Below, in pieces: positions 25,628-34,234 of a stretch of DNA of 64,000 nucleotides. Position 1 is the first letter of the stretch. Each line of letters opens with the position of its first letter. A program made the position numbers and the translations under genes. Under the pieces are notes generated by a model. The model worked only from the letters and a program-made list of their open reading frames with translations. It made no database searches and was not told where the DNA came from. The stretch is taken from assembly GCF_001414055.1 (NCBI RefSeq), contig NZ_CP013002.1:2046001-2110000 (forward strand), given 5' to 3'. The DNA is from Caulobacter henricii. Its GTDB lineage: Bacteria > Pseudomonadota > Alphaproteobacteria > Caulobacterales > Caulobacteraceae.

Positions 25628-26005
25628 TCAGGCCGGAATGACGGCGACCTCCATCACCTTGTAGGTCAGGGCACGACCGTCTTCGTCGGTGACGGTGACA
25701 TATTCACCGAGGGCAAATCGGTGATCGCCCAGCCGGTGCACAGGTTCGTCATCGGCCGTGTCAGCCGAGTCGTAGTCGAAGAACCAGCGTGACCCTTTTC
25801 GCGCCAGCCGGCCGTCGACGGCATCTTCGTCGGGCGTGAAGCGGCGCACACTGCAGGCCGCTCTGTGCTTGGCATAGGCCGCTTCATCCAGATGCCCGTC
25901 GGACGTCAGAGGGGCCGTGAGGGTGTAGCCGCGATGGTCGTCGCCCCCGGCGAACTCCGTTCCAGGGTTGCGGGCAAGGCGCAGCACGATGCGAGACAGG
26001 GACAT
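25628..26005 (-). CDS. conserved hypothetical protein, acidic
   Basis: A 125-residue cytoplasmic protein that starts MSLSRIVLRLARNPGTEFAGGDDHRGYTLTAPL and has VRRFTPDEDAVDGRLARKGSRWFFDY in the middle and FALGEYVTVTDEDGRALTYKVMEV at the end. The even beta-strand pattern and lack of signal peptide suggest a small beta-barrel. I recall similar proteins in alphaproteobacteria but know no function. It ends two bases from the lipoprotein stop codon (convergent) and lies 30 bases downstream of the universal stress gene on the same strand, so an operon with it is likely. Confidence 0.7.
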   Translation of the reverse strand: MSLSRIVLRLARNPGTEFAGGDDHRGYTLTAPLTSDGHLDEAAYAKHRAACSVRRFTPDEDAVDGRLARKGSRWFFDYDSADTADDEPVHRLGDHRFALGEYVTVTDEDGRALTYKVMEVAVIPA

Positions 26006-26035
26006 TGAAGCCTCCCTTTGAGAATGACGTCCGAT

Positions 26036-26848
26036 TTAGTGTGACAGGAACAGCGAAGGACCATCGCTGTTGAGCAGGCTGCGGGTCGTGCCACCGAAGA
26101 TGAACTCCTGCAGCCGCGGATGGCCGAACGCCCCGGCGACCAGGAAGTCAGCCCCAATGTCCCGAGCCTGTCCAAGGAGAACGCCGGCAGCATCGCCAGT
26201 ACCCGGCAGGACCTGGCTGGTCGCCGCCACACCGCGTGAACTGAGGAACTCGACCAACCGGTTCAGATCGAAATGCCGCGATGACGCGCCTGGCGCGCCG
26301 GCAACGATCACCGATGAGGCTTTCTGCAACAGCGGCAAGGCGGTGCGTACCGCCCGGCTGGCTTCCTTGCCGCCGTCCCAGGCGACAAGGGCCACGCCGC
26401 CGATCTTCAAGCCCGGTCGCGCCACCACGACGGGTCGCTGCTCGTCCGCCACCAACTGCTGAAAGGCTTCCGCCAGCGGCCCCTTGCCGCGCGCCGAGGC
26501 GTTGTCGAACACAATGACGTCCGACAGTCGCCCCTCCATGGCCAATCCCGCCCAGACCGGCGAGTCCAGGCTGATCACCCGGGTCCGGCCATAGCCGATC
26601 TCGGCAGCCAGGGCCCCGACGGCGCGGGCACCTTCCAGGGCCGCCTCCTTCAGGCTCTCCATGGCCGTGACCTGCACGCCGCCCATGAAGCCTTCACCCA
26701 TCCAGGGCATGAGGTCGGCCATATCCGCCGGCGCATGGACACAGGCCAGCTCAGCCTCAAAGGCCTTGGCTAGCACGGCCGCAGACGCAAGAAGTTCCCG
26801 GTCGGCCTGGGCTCCCGCGAGTGGAGCCATTATTCTCGCCCAGCTCAT
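26036..26848 (-). CDS. universal stress protein, tandem-type
   Basis: A 270-residue Usp-family protein, long enough for two Usp domains. The N-terminal half (MSWARIMAPLAGAQADRELLASAAVLAKAF) is degenerate; the C-terminal half has VALVAWDGGKEASRAVRTALPLL and the ATP-binding GAFGHPRLQEFIFGGTTRSLL. Such proteins bind ATP or AMP and help survival under stress. I use ATG 26848 with AAAGGGAG eight bases upstream; an in-frame ATG at 26878 would add ten residues. The hypothetical gene at 25628 follows in the same direction. Confidence 0.88.
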   Translation of the reverse strand: MSWARIMAPLAGAQADRELLASAAVLAKAFEAELACVHAPADMADLMPWMGEGFMGGVQVTAMESLKEAALEGARAVGALAAEIGYGRTRVISLDSPVWAGLAMEGRLSDVIVFDNASARGKGPLAEAFQQLVADEQRPVVVARPGLKIGGVALVAWDGGKEASRAVRTALPLLQKASSVIVAGAPGASSRHFDLNRLVEFLSSRGVAATSQVLPGTGDAAGVLLGQARDIGADFLVAGAFGHPRLQEFIFGGTTRSLLNSDGPSLFLSH

Positions 26849-26955
26849 GATCGAACTCCCTTTGGCGTGCATTTCCACAGATCAGGCCGCTCCGCTCATT
26901 GATCTTTGTCAACCAATGGGCCAGTCAGTCCAACTTCACCGTAAGGAACGATCTC

Positions 26956-27600
26956 GTGGCCAAAGGGCTGCATAGGGGCGCGGCACCCCGCGCTTGGCAA
27001 AGGATGCTCTCCGGCCGGAGGCTGGATCTCCTCGACCCGTCGCCTATGGACATCGAGATCGAGGACATCGCCCACGGCCTGGCAAGGGTCGCCCGCTGGA
27101 ACGGCCAAACGATTGGCGACCACGGCTTTTCCGTCGCCCAGCACAGCCTGGTGGTCGAAGAAATCGCAGCCCATATCAAGCCCGACCTCGAGCCGAAATG
27201 GCGACTGGCCGCCCTGCTGCATGATGCGTCCGAATATGTGATCGGCGACATGATCAGCCCGTTCAAGGCTGCACTCGGCGTCAGCTACAAGGACTTCGAA
27301 GGGCGGCTGGAAGATGCAATCCATATCCGCTTCGGACTGCCCGTGAAGACGCCGCCGACGATCAAGAAGCTGATCAAGCAGGCAGACCGCGCCTGCGCCT
27401 TCTTCGAGGCGACCCAATTGGCCGGCTTCGAACATGCCGAGTCCCTGGCGATTTTCGGAGCGCCGCCCCCGGGATACGATCTGCAGATCCGGCCGCAGGC
27501 CCCGTTCGAAGCCCAGGCTCAGTACGTGCAGCGATTCCACGTGCTCTCCCGGGCCGCCGGTTTTGAATCCGCCCCCCTCGCGGTCCTGGAAACCGAATGA
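26956..27600 (+). CDS. HD-domain phosphohydrolase, YfbR-like
   Basis: A 214-residue HD-domain protein with metal-binding residues His63 (SVAQHS), His89-Asp90 (LLHDASEY) and Asp144 (QADRACAFFEA), the pattern of YfbR-type 5'-deoxynucleotidases and related phosphohydrolases that act on nucleoside monophosphates. I start at GTG 26956, behind AAGGAA, because the longer frame opens with a TTG at 26899 and lacks a ribosome site. Its stop overlaps the start of the NrtR-like gene (ATGA), so both are translated from one mRNA. That coupling hints at nucleotide or NAD salvage. Confidence 0.85.
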   Translation: MAKGLHRGAAPRAWQRMLSGRRLDLLDPSPMDIEIEDIAHGLARVARWNGQTIGDHGFSVAQHSLVVEEIAAHIKPDLEPKWRLAALLHDASEYVIGDMISPFKAALGVSYKDFEGRLEDAIHIRFGLPVKTPPTIKKLIKQADRACAFFEATQLAGFEHAESLAIFGAPPPGYDLQIRPQAPFEAQAQYVQRFHVLSRAAGFESAPLAVLETE

Positions 27601-28577
27601 CCGCGTCGGTCGTCATCGGGCTTTCCGCCGTCGTCGTCGCCATTCGCGACGGCGAGGCCGTCGTGCTGACGGTTCGCCCGCATGACGCTATCACCGACGT
27701 CGCCTCGCCCCTGCCCGGCCTACCCTTTGGTCCGTTCGACCCGGAAGGCCACCGAACCTTCGAACTTGGCCTGCGGGCCTTCGTGACCGAGCAGACACGG
27801 TTCCAGCTGGGCTATGTCGAACAACTCTACACCTTCGGCGACAAGGGCCGAGACGCGCCTCGGGCCGAGGTCGGGGCCGGAGCCGCGCGCGTGGTTTCGG
27901 TCGGCTATCTGGGCCTGACCCCCGACGCCATCGACACCAATGCTCCCGATACGGCCTGGGCTCCCTGGTCGCGGTTCTTCCCCTGGGAGGACTGGCGGCA
28001 GGGCCGGCCTGCCCTCTTGGACACCGTTCTGGCCCCAGCCTTGAAGCGCTGGGCCGGGGACGACGCGGCCAAATGGTCTCGCGCCCGTCTGGCCTTTGCT
28101 CTGGATGGCGCACCCTGGAACGAGGAACGGGTCCTGGAGCGCTACGAGCTTCTTTACGAAGCTGGCCTCGCCCCGGAGGCCGCTCGCGACCAGGCCCGCG
28201 CCGATGGCGACGATCCGGCCGAGCCCGCAGCCCTGTCGGCAGCCCTCGGCGAACCCATGATCTCGGACCACCGTCGCATTCTGGCGACCGGCCTGTCGCG
28301 CCTGCGCGGCAAGATCAAGTATCGCCCGGTGGTCTTCGAGCTGACACCCGAAGAGTTCACCCTCTCGACCCTGCAGCGCACGGTGGAGGCCATAGCCGGC
28401 GTGCTGCTGCACAAGCAGAACTTCCGCCGGGTGGTCGAACGCGAGGACCTGGTCGAGGGCCTGGGCAGACTCGACGCCGAGACCGGTGGCCGCCCGGCCG
28501 AACTGTTCCGGTTCCGCCGTGAAATGCTGGTGGCGCGCCCGGCCAGCGGCCTCAGCCTGCCGCTTCTGCGCGACTGA
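27597..28577 (+). CDS. NrtR-like regulator (degenerate Nudix plus winged helix)
   Basis: A 326-residue protein with an N-terminal Nudix-fold domain (about 5-150) and a C-terminal winged-helix domain, where LRGKIKYRPVVFELTPEEFTLSTLQRTVEAIAG and HKQNFRRVVE are typical of the NrtR family. NrtR proteins repress NAD-biosynthesis genes and bind ADP-ribose as effector. The Nudix box is lost: the GX5EX7REUXEE position reads as a FDPEGHRTFELGLRAFVTEQ stretch, so catalysis is unlikely and a sensing role likely. It is translationally coupled to the HD hydrolase gene. It is longer than typical NrtR (about 230), through an inserted central segment. Confidence 0.8.
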   Translation: MTASVVIGLSAVVVAIRDGEAVVLTVRPHDAITDVASPLPGLPFGPFDPEGHRTFELGLRAFVTEQTRFQLGYVEQLYTFGDKGRDAPRAEVGAGAARVVSVGYLGLTPDAIDTNAPDTAWAPWSRFFPWEDWRQGRPALLDTVLAPALKRWAGDDAAKWSRARLAFALDGAPWNEERVLERYELLYEAGLAPEAARDQARADGDDPAEPAALSAALGEPMISDHRRILATGLSRLRGKIKYRPVVFELTPEEFTLSTLQRTVEAIAGVLLHKQNFRRVVEREDLVEGLGRLDAETGGRPAELFRFRREMLVARPASGLSLPLLRD

Positions 28578-28581
28578 CCCA

Positions 28582-29514
28582 CTATTCCGCAGCTGCGGGA
28601 GCCTCGTCTGAAGCCCTCTCTGCCTCCACCCGCGCTCGCCACCTGGCCTTCAGGGTGTGCGAGGTATCCCGGGAGCCATCAGGGCTCCATCCGGGCGGAC
28701 CGAACACAAAGCCCAGTACCTCGCGCGGTGACTTCGAACCGGCCAGATCCTTGGCGATGCCGATCCACTCGTGGAAGACGTTGTGGAGCAGGTTGAAATT
28801 GCCCAGGTTCTTGACCGTACCGTAGCGACAGGGCTCTTCATCGAGCTCGGGGGTGAAGGTGCCGAACATCCGGTCCCAGATGATCAGGATGCCGGCATAG
28901 TTGGCGTCCAGATAGCGAGGGTTACGGGCGTGATGCACCCGGTGGTGCGACGGCGTGTTGAACACCGCCTCGAACCAGCGCGGCATGCGCTTGACCGCCT
29001 CGGTGTGGATCCAGAACTGGTAGACGAGGCTGATGCCCTTCTGGATTGCCACCATGGCCGGCGGAAAGCCCAGAAACACGAGCGGCAGCCACAGGATCCA
29101 GGTCCCGGCAATGCCGCCCGTCCAGGTTTGCCGCAGCGCGGTCGACAGGTTGTAGTGCGTCGAGGTGTGGTGGTTCACATGGCTGGCCCACCAGAACCGC
29201 CGCTCGTGGGCGATGCGATGGAACCAGTAATAGGTCAGGTCCTCGGCGAAGAAGAGTACAACCCAGGCCCAGACGGCGGTCATCGGAATTGAGAAGATCC
29301 GGTGCTCGTACACCCAGACCGTAGCGGCGAAGACCAGACCGGCGGTCAGCAGTCCGGCGACCGTGCTGCCAAAGCCCATGGCCAGGGACATGGCCGTGTC
29401 CCGGGGTTCGTAATGGGCCTTGGCCTTGCCGAGGCGCGCCAGGCCGATCTCGAGGATGATGGCCAGGACGAAGAAGGGTATCGCCATCTGGACGGGATCG
29501 ATTTCGGCTTTCAT
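28582..29514 (-). CDS. fatty acid hydroxylase/sterol desaturase family protein
   Basis: A 310-residue membrane di-iron enzyme with several helices and the three histidine boxes HRIAH (99-103), HVNHH (112-116) and HHRVHH (190-195). The family hydroxylates or desaturates lipids; bacterial members act on sterol-like, carotenoid or ether-lipid substrates. The C-terminal tail is charged and Ala/Glu-rich. The substrate cannot be read from sequence. Its start overlaps the stop of the small membrane protein upstream (ATGA), which could be a partner. It converges with the NrtR-like gene, 4 bases apart. Confidence 0.88.
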   Translation of the reverse strand: MKAEIDPVQMAIPFFVLAIILEIGLARLGKAKAHYEPRDTAMSLAMGFGSTVAGLLTAGLVFAATVWVYEHRIFSIPMTAVWAWVVLFFAEDLTYYWFHRIAHERRFWWASHVNHHTSTHYNLSTALRQTWTGGIAGTWILWLPLVFLGFPPAMVAIQKGISLVYQFWIHTEAVKRMPRWFEAVFNTPSHHRVHHARNPRYLDANYAGILIIWDRMFGTFTPELDEEPCRYGTVKNLGNFNLLHNVFHEWIGIAKDLAGSKSPREVLGFVFGPPGWSPDGSRDTSHTLKARWRARVEAERASDEAPAAAE

Positions 29515-29885
29515 GCCGCCAACTCCTTCGGGGGCCAGACATCATCGGCGACAGCGAGGGCCGGACGGCCGTCAGCCGTCTTCAGGATCCGGCGGCCCCT
29601 GAGCGAAGGGGCGGTCGCCACGGCGGCCCAGTCCAGATCACGCGCCACATAGCCGTCGCCGCGCCTCCAGAGCACCAAGGCAGTGTCGCCGTCCCTGGCC
29701 AGGGCGGCCCGCCCATCGGCCGATATCCAGCTCGCCATCGGGCGATGGTCCGGAAATTCCTGCGCCAGAAGGGCTGAAAGGCTGGTGGCATCCAGCGGCG
29801 GGGTTGGCCTGGCGATTCCCGCCAAGGCTGACAGGCCCACGAGCACGCTGATCGCGATCGCCGACCCGATCAGTTGTATCAGCAT
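29511..29885 (-). CDS. small membrane-anchored protein coupled to the desaturase
   Basis: A 124-residue protein with one N-terminal transmembrane segment (LIQLIGSAIAISVLVGLSALAGIA, about 2-25). The rest is a soluble part with repeated SWISADGRAALARDG and ILKTADGRPALAVADD stretches. It overlaps the following desaturase gene by four bases. The start is uncertain: ATG 29885 sits right behind GGAAAAGG, a TTG at 29897 has a better-spaced GGAGGG, and an ATG at 29936 is also in frame. The protein resembles no family I recognise. The tight coupling suggests a shared membrane role. Confidence 0.65.
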   Translation of the reverse strand: MLIQLIGSAIAISVLVGLSALAGIARPTPPLDATSLSALLAQEFPDHRPMASWISADGRAALARDGDTALVLWRRGDGYVARDLDWAAVATAPSLRGRRILKTADGRPALAVADDVWPPKELAA

Positions 29886-30194
29886 CGCCTTTTCCAAGCT
29901 GACGCCGCCCTCCCTTTTTTTCCAGCGTCGGGCCACAGGTGCCCCACGTCAAGAGTGACGCCTGCGTCATGTTTCTTCGGCCCCATGCCCGCGTGGTTCG
30001 CTAGTCCAGAGCTCGAAGCCCGGTTGGTGCCTCTGGCCATTGCCTGTCGCAGCGGCAACCTGCCTTCATGGACCAAGCGAAACAGGGGTGCGGTGAGTCA
30101 TGGGTGACGGGAGCGTCTTCCATGATATCAACCTCGCCATAAGCAAAAGATCGCAGGTTCGCAGAGGCCTGCGCGCATCATCGGGACTAGTCGC
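29886..30194. other. intergenic region before the ketoacyl synthase
   Basis: About 309 bases lie between divergent genes. A 40-codon frame (ATG 29985 to TGA 30107) has plausible amino-acid content but no ribosome site, so I do not call it a gene. GAGTGACGCCTGCGTCA near 29955-29970 contains a partial TGACGC/GCGTCA palindrome. It probably holds the promoters of both neighbours. Confidence 0.4.
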
Positions 30195-31310
30195 GTGCAT
30201 AAAGCCGTCATCGCCGCCACGGGGCTCTACACCCCGCCGTTCAGCATTTCGAACACCGAGCTGGTCGAGGCCTTCAATGCCTTCGTCGAGCGCTTCAACG
30301 CCGCCAATGCCGAGGCCATTGCCGCTGGCGACGTGGTCGCCCTGGCCCCGTCGTCTCCCGAATTCATCGAGAAAGCCTCGGGCATCAAGTCGCGCTTCGT
30401 GATGAACAAGGACGGGATCATCGATCCGGACATCATGCGACCGGTCCTGCCCGAGCGCCCGAACGAAGAGATCTCGATCCTGGCCGAAATGGCAGTGGAA
30501 GCCGCAAAGCAGGCCATCGCGGCCTGGGGTAAGCCGGTGTCGGAGATCGGAGCCGTCATCTGCGCAGCCTCCAACATGCAGCGGGCCTATCCCGCCATGG
30601 CGATAGAGGTCCAGCAGGCCCTGGGAATAGAGGGCTTCGCCTTCGACATGAACGTGGCCTGCTCCTCGGCCACCTTCGGCATCAAGGCGGCAGCCGACTT
30701 TGTCGCCACCGGCAGCGCCAAGGCCGTGCTGATGGTCAATCCCGAAATCTGCTCGGGCCATCTGAACTTCAAGGACCGCGACAGCCACTTCATCTTCGGC
30801 GATGTGGCCACGGCGGTGATCATCGAGGATGCGGCCCAGGCGACCGGCGGCTGGGAGATCGTCGGCACGCGCCTGAAGACCCAGTTCTCCAACAATATCC
30901 GCAACAATTTCGGCTTCCTGAACCGTGCAGCGCCGGAAGGCGAAGGGGCCCGCGACAAGCTTTTCGTCCAGGAGGGGCGCAAGGTGTTCCGTGAAGTGGT
31001 GCCGATGGTCAGCGAGATGATCGTCGAACACGCCGCCGACCTTGGCCTCGATCCGAAGGCTCTGAAGCGCCTCTGGCTGCACCAGGCCAATATCAACATG
31101 AACGAGATGATCGGCCGCAAGGTCCTCGGCCGCGACCCTGCCCCGGGCGAGAACGTCATCATCCTCGACACCTATGCCAATACCAGCTCCGCCGGCTCGA
31201 TCATCGCCTTCCACTCAGCCAATGACGATTTTGCCGCCGGCGAAACAGGACTGATCTGCAGCTTCGGTGCAGGCTATTCCGCCGGAACGGTGTTCGTGAG
31301 GAAGCGCTAG
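30195..31310 (+). CDS. beta-ketoacyl-ACP synthase III family protein
   Basis: A 371-residue thiolase-fold enzyme of the FabH type, which condenses acyl-CoA with malonyl-ACP. The catalytic triad is visible: Cys156 in NVACSSATFG, His at about 296 in LWLHQANIN, and Asn at about 328 in TYANTSSAGS. It is about 50 residues longer than E. coli FabH because of an N-terminal insert (about 30-60, SISNTELVEAFNAFVERFNAANAEA), so it belongs to the long FabH-like branch. That branch may take part in special lipid or fatty-acid synthesis, not in the main elongation cycle. The start is GTG 30195 with only a weak ribosome site. Confidence 0.88.
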   Translation: MHKAVIAATGLYTPPFSISNTELVEAFNAFVERFNAANAEAIAAGDVVALAPSSPEFIEKASGIKSRFVMNKDGIIDPDIMRPVLPERPNEEISILAEMAVEAAKQAIAAWGKPVSEIGAVICAASNMQRAYPAMAIEVQQALGIEGFAFDMNVACSSATFGIKAAADFVATGSAKAVLMVNPEICSGHLNFKDRDSHFIFGDVATAVIIEDAAQATGGWEIVGTRLKTQFSNNIRNNFGFLNRAAPEGEGARDKLFVQEGRKVFREVVPMVSEMIVEHAADLGLDPKALKRLWLHQANINMNEMIGRKVLGRDPAPGENVIILDTYANTSSAGSIIAFHSANDDFAAGETGLICSFGAGYSAGTVFVRKR

Positions 31311-31324
31311 CTCCGCGCTACTGC

Positions 31325-31392
31325 AAAAAAAGGCCCGACGCGACGGGGCAGAGCGTCAAGACCCGGGGGCAAACGCTAGGCGTTCCCCCGGG
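31325..31392. terminator. convergent terminator region (two hairpins)
   Basis: A strong stem CCCGGGGG/CCCCCGGG (31362-31369 with 31385-31392) has an inner AACGC/GCGTT stem. A weaker GCCC/GGGC hairpin (about 31334-31350) is followed on the minus strand by seven T's (31325-31331). These elements can end both the synthase (plus) and the protease (minus) transcripts. Confidence 0.7.
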
Positions 31393-31430
31393 CCCCTCGT
31401 GTTGCCACCAGGCTCCCGGCGTGCCGGGCC

Positions 31431-32615
31431 CTATTGCGGCTTCGGATGCGCCGCCTTCCAGTCCATGGCCCGGCGAATGCGCACGCCCACGGCCGGATGA
31501 TCATAGAACAGGGCTTCCTCAATCTTGCCCGGCGTCGCGGCCCGATACTCGATGGTCTTGACCAGGGCTTTGGCCAGGCCATCGGGTTCGCCGACATGCT
31601 CCAGGCTGTAGCGGTCAGCATCGGTTTCGATCTCGCGGATCACCGTATTGAGGATCGGGGTCCCCAACAGGCCCAGCACGGCCAGGATCACCGCGAGAAC
31701 CGGCAAGCCAGCCGGGTCGGCGATGCCGGTCACGCCGTCGGCGCTGAGCAGCCTTTGCATGGGAGCAAAAAAGCGGTCGACAAGGAAGAAGGCCAGGATC
31801 GCCAGCAGACTGAAGATGCCGGTAATCCACAAGCTGTGCCCCCGGGCATAGTGACCCATTTCATGGCCGACAACGCCGCGGACCTCGGCCAGATCCGCTC
31901 CTTTCCGGAACATGGTGTCGCTCATGGCGATCCGCGCTGAGCCGAACAGACCGGAGACATTGGCGGTATAGGCATTGGATTGCCTGGACCCGTCATAGAT
32001 GAAGATCTTGTCCGACGGGATGCCGTTGGCCTTGGCCATCTCGACCACCGCATTGCGCACTTCGCCGTTTGGCGCCGGCGTATAGGTGTTGAAGAGAGGC
32101 TCGATATAGATCGGTGCCACCAGCATCCCCAGCACCATGAAACCGGCGCTCAGTCCGCCGGCCCAAAGCCACCACAAACGCCGCGCCTTGCGGATCAGGC
32201 CATAGAGGGCAACGAGGAACAGCCCCGTGAAAACGGCCGAAATCAGAAAGGACAGGGCCCCTTCGCCCAGCCAGGCGACAAAGGCCTGGCTGGTCATGCC
32301 GTACTGCTTTTCCCGCCACCAGTTGGAGTAGGCCGACCAAGGCAGGTTCAGAAGCCAGTCCATCAGCAGGAAGACGACACCCACGCCAAAACTGGCCAGG
32401 AGTGGTCGGCGGCGATGGCCCTCCAGGCGCAAACGCGTGCGCACCAGCACACCCGACCGCAGGATCAGAAACGCGGACAGCAGTGAGATCAGAAAGCCCC
32501 AAAGGAGCAGCCAGTGGCCGCCCTGGGTATAGGCCTGCGCCTTGGCATGAACCGCTGGCGACAGTTGCGCCAGATAGGTGGCCGTCGCTGCGGCCGCGTC
32601 GAATTTCTGGGACAT
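31431..32615 (-). CDS. M48-family membrane metalloprotease (Ste24-like)
   Basis: A 394-residue integral membrane protease. It has the zinc motif HEMGH (about 248-252) and the third ligand region REIETDADRYSLEHVGEPDG, as in Ste24/CAAX prenyl protease 1 and HtpX relatives. Several transmembrane helices lie on both sides of the motif, and NAYTANVSGLFGSARIAMSDTM is a typical M48 stretch. In bacteria such enzymes take part in membrane-protein quality control; no prenylation exists here. I use ATG 32615 behind GGGAGGGG; the frame to 32804 runs through an area with no matching sequence. Confidence 0.93.
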   Translation of the reverse strand: MSQKFDAAAATATYLAQLSPAVHAKAQAYTQGGHWLLLWGFLISLLSAFLILRSGVLVRTRLRLEGHRRRPLLASFGVGVVFLLMDWLLNLPWSAYSNWWREKQYGMTSQAFVAWLGEGALSFLISAVFTGLFLVALYGLIRKARRLWWLWAGGLSAGFMVLGMLVAPIYIEPLFNTYTPAPNGEVRNAVVEMAKANGIPSDKIFIYDGSRQSNAYTANVSGLFGSARIAMSDTMFRKGADLAEVRGVVGHEMGHYARGHSLWITGIFSLLAILAFFLVDRFFAPMQRLLSADGVTGIADPAGLPVLAVILAVLGLLGTPILNTVIREIETDADRYSLEHVGEPDGLAKALVKTIEYRAATPGKIEEALFYDHPAVGVRIRRAMDWKAAHPKPQ

Positions 32616-32780
32616 GGCCCCTCCCCTCTGCATTCTGGACGGGAGAAGGGCAGACTCCGTCCGCAAGGTCAGCTTAATTCCCTGACAGACACTGTCATGT
32701 CGTCTGTCGGATGCGCTTGCCACTGGCGAAGGTCGCCGTGGCGTATAGAAATGGACCGCTTGCGGATCTTCGAGGCTTTC

Positions 32781-33572
32781 ATGCGATTCCCCGACCGTCG
32801 ACACCTTCTACTGGGCGCGGGAGCCCTGACCCTTGCGGCCTGCAGTGACAAGGCGCAGCTCGACGCTCAACAGACTACCGCCCAACGCGTTCAGGCCAGC
32901 AAGACACTCCGGATCGGGCTAGAGGGCACCTACCCGCCCTTCAACTTTCAGGACAAGGACGGCCAGCTGGCGGGGTTCGATGTCGATTTTGGCAAGGCCT
33001 TGGCCGCCCAGATGGGTCTCAAGCCGGTATTCAGTCCTTCGCCCTTCGCCGGCCTGCTGGGTGCGCTGGAATCAAAGCGTATCGACGTCGTGATCAACCA
33101 GATCACCATCACGCCGGAGCGCGCGGCGAAGTACGATTTCTCCAAGCCCTATACGGTGTCTGGCATCCAGATCATCGTGCTGCGCGGCAAGGCCGGACCC
33201 TATTCGCCCGCAGAATTCGCCGGCAAGAAGGTCGGTGTGGGCCTGGGCACCAACTATGAAGCCTGGCTTCGGGCCAATGCCCCCCAAACCGACATCCGCA
33301 CCTATGATGATGATCCGACCAAGTACCAGGATCTCAGGGCGGGCCGTATCGATGCGGTCCTGAATGACCGGCTGGTGGCCGCAGACTTCGTCAAGAACTC
33401 GCCGGAGTTCATAGCCGCCGGCCCGGCCTTCGCACCCCAGAACCAGGGTGTGGCCATGCTGAAGGACCCGGCCATGAAGGTACTGGTGGATCAGGCTATC
33501 GCGGCCATGAGGGCCGACGGCCGGTTGGCAGCGATCTCGCAGACCTGGTTCGGCGCCGACGTTACGCAATAG
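32781..33572 (+). CDS. amino-acid ABC transporter substrate-binding lipoprotein
   Basis: A 263-residue family-3 solute-binding protein. MRFPDRRHLLLGAGALTLAAC is a lipoprotein signal with lipobox LAAC. The mature part begins TLRIGLEGTYPPFNFQDKDGQLAGFDVDFGKALA, the family signature, and has DVVINQITITPERAAKYDFSKPY in the second lobe. It is close to cystine/glutamine-type binding proteins. I start at ATG 32781; ATG 32751 is also in frame. The permease follows after 2 bases and the ATPase after that, so this is a complete importer. The substrate is uncertain but polar amino acids or cystine are likely. Confidence 0.93.
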   Translation: MRFPDRRHLLLGAGALTLAACSDKAQLDAQQTTAQRVQASKTLRIGLEGTYPPFNFQDKDGQLAGFDVDFGKALAAQMGLKPVFSPSPFAGLLGALESKRIDVVINQITITPERAAKYDFSKPYTVSGIQIIVLRGKAGPYSPAEFAGKKVGVGLGTNYEAWLRANAPQTDIRTYDDDPTKYQDLRAGRIDAVLNDRLVAADFVKNSPEFIAAGPAFAPQNQGVAMLKDPAMKVLVDQAIAAMRADGRLAAISQTWFGADVTQ

Positions 33573-33574
33573 GC

Positions 33575-34234
33575 ATGAACGCGATAATCGCCCTACTGCT
33601 GGAGTCGTCTCCGCTCCTCCTCAAGGGCGCAGGCTATACCGTGGCGCTCAGCCTGATCGGGATGAGCCTTGGCCTGGTGCTGGGCTTTGGCCTTGCCCTG
33701 ATGCGACTGTCGTCGAGCGTGCTGTTGCGATGGCCCGCCGCCGCCTATGTCTCGGCCTTTCGCGGCACGCCCCTGCTCGTGCAGCTTTTCCTGATCTATT
33801 ATGGCCTTCCGCAGTTCGGGATCGAGCTACCGCCCTTGATTGCGGCCGGGATCGGGTTTTCGCTGAACGTCGCGGCCTATGCCTGCGAAATCCTGCGCAG
33901 CGCCATCGCCAATGTCGATCGTGGCCAGTGGGAGGCCGCCACGGTGCTCGGCATGAGCCGCAGCCAGACCATGCGCAGAGTGATCCTGCCCCAGGCGGCC
34001 CGCACGGCCGTCGCCCCGCTGTCCAACAGCTTCATCAGCCTGGTCAAGGACACCTCCCTGGCCGCCACGATCCAGGTGCCGGAACTGTTCCGACAGACCC
34101 AACTGATCACCGCCCGGACCTTCGAGATCTTTACGATGTATCTGGCGGCCGCCGCGATCTACTGGCTCGTCTCGACCCTACTGGCGGCCGGTCAGGCCAT
34201 GCTGGAGCGGCGAGCGGCGGAGGGCCGTCGATGA
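33575..34234 (+). CDS. amino-acid ABC transporter permease
   Basis: A 219-residue inner-membrane permease of the His/Glu/Gln/Arg/cystine family. It has several hydrophobic helices, the family AFRGTPLLVQLFLIYYGLPQ segment (about 62-81), and the EAA loop with EAATVLGMSRSQTMRRVILPQAARTA. It lies 2 bases after the binding-protein gene and overlaps the ATPase gene by four bases (ATGA), so all three are translated together. It should form a homodimeric channel with two ATPase subunits. Confidence 0.95.
   Translation: MNAIIALLLESSPLLLKGAGYTVALSLIGMSLGLVLGFGLALMRLSSSVLLRWPAAAYVSAFRGTPLLVQLFLIYYGLPQFGIELPPLIAAGIGFSLNVAAYACEILRSAIANVDRGQWEAATVLGMSRSQTMRRVILPQAARTAVAPLSNSFISLVKDTSLAATIQVPELFRQTQLITARTFEIFTMYLAAAAIYWLVSTLLAAGQAMLERRAAEGRR

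Noticed and set aside
30066..31214. 382-codon minus-strand frame under the ketoacyl synthase gene
   Set aside because: Shadow frame rich in Asp/Gly/His with no family resemblance.
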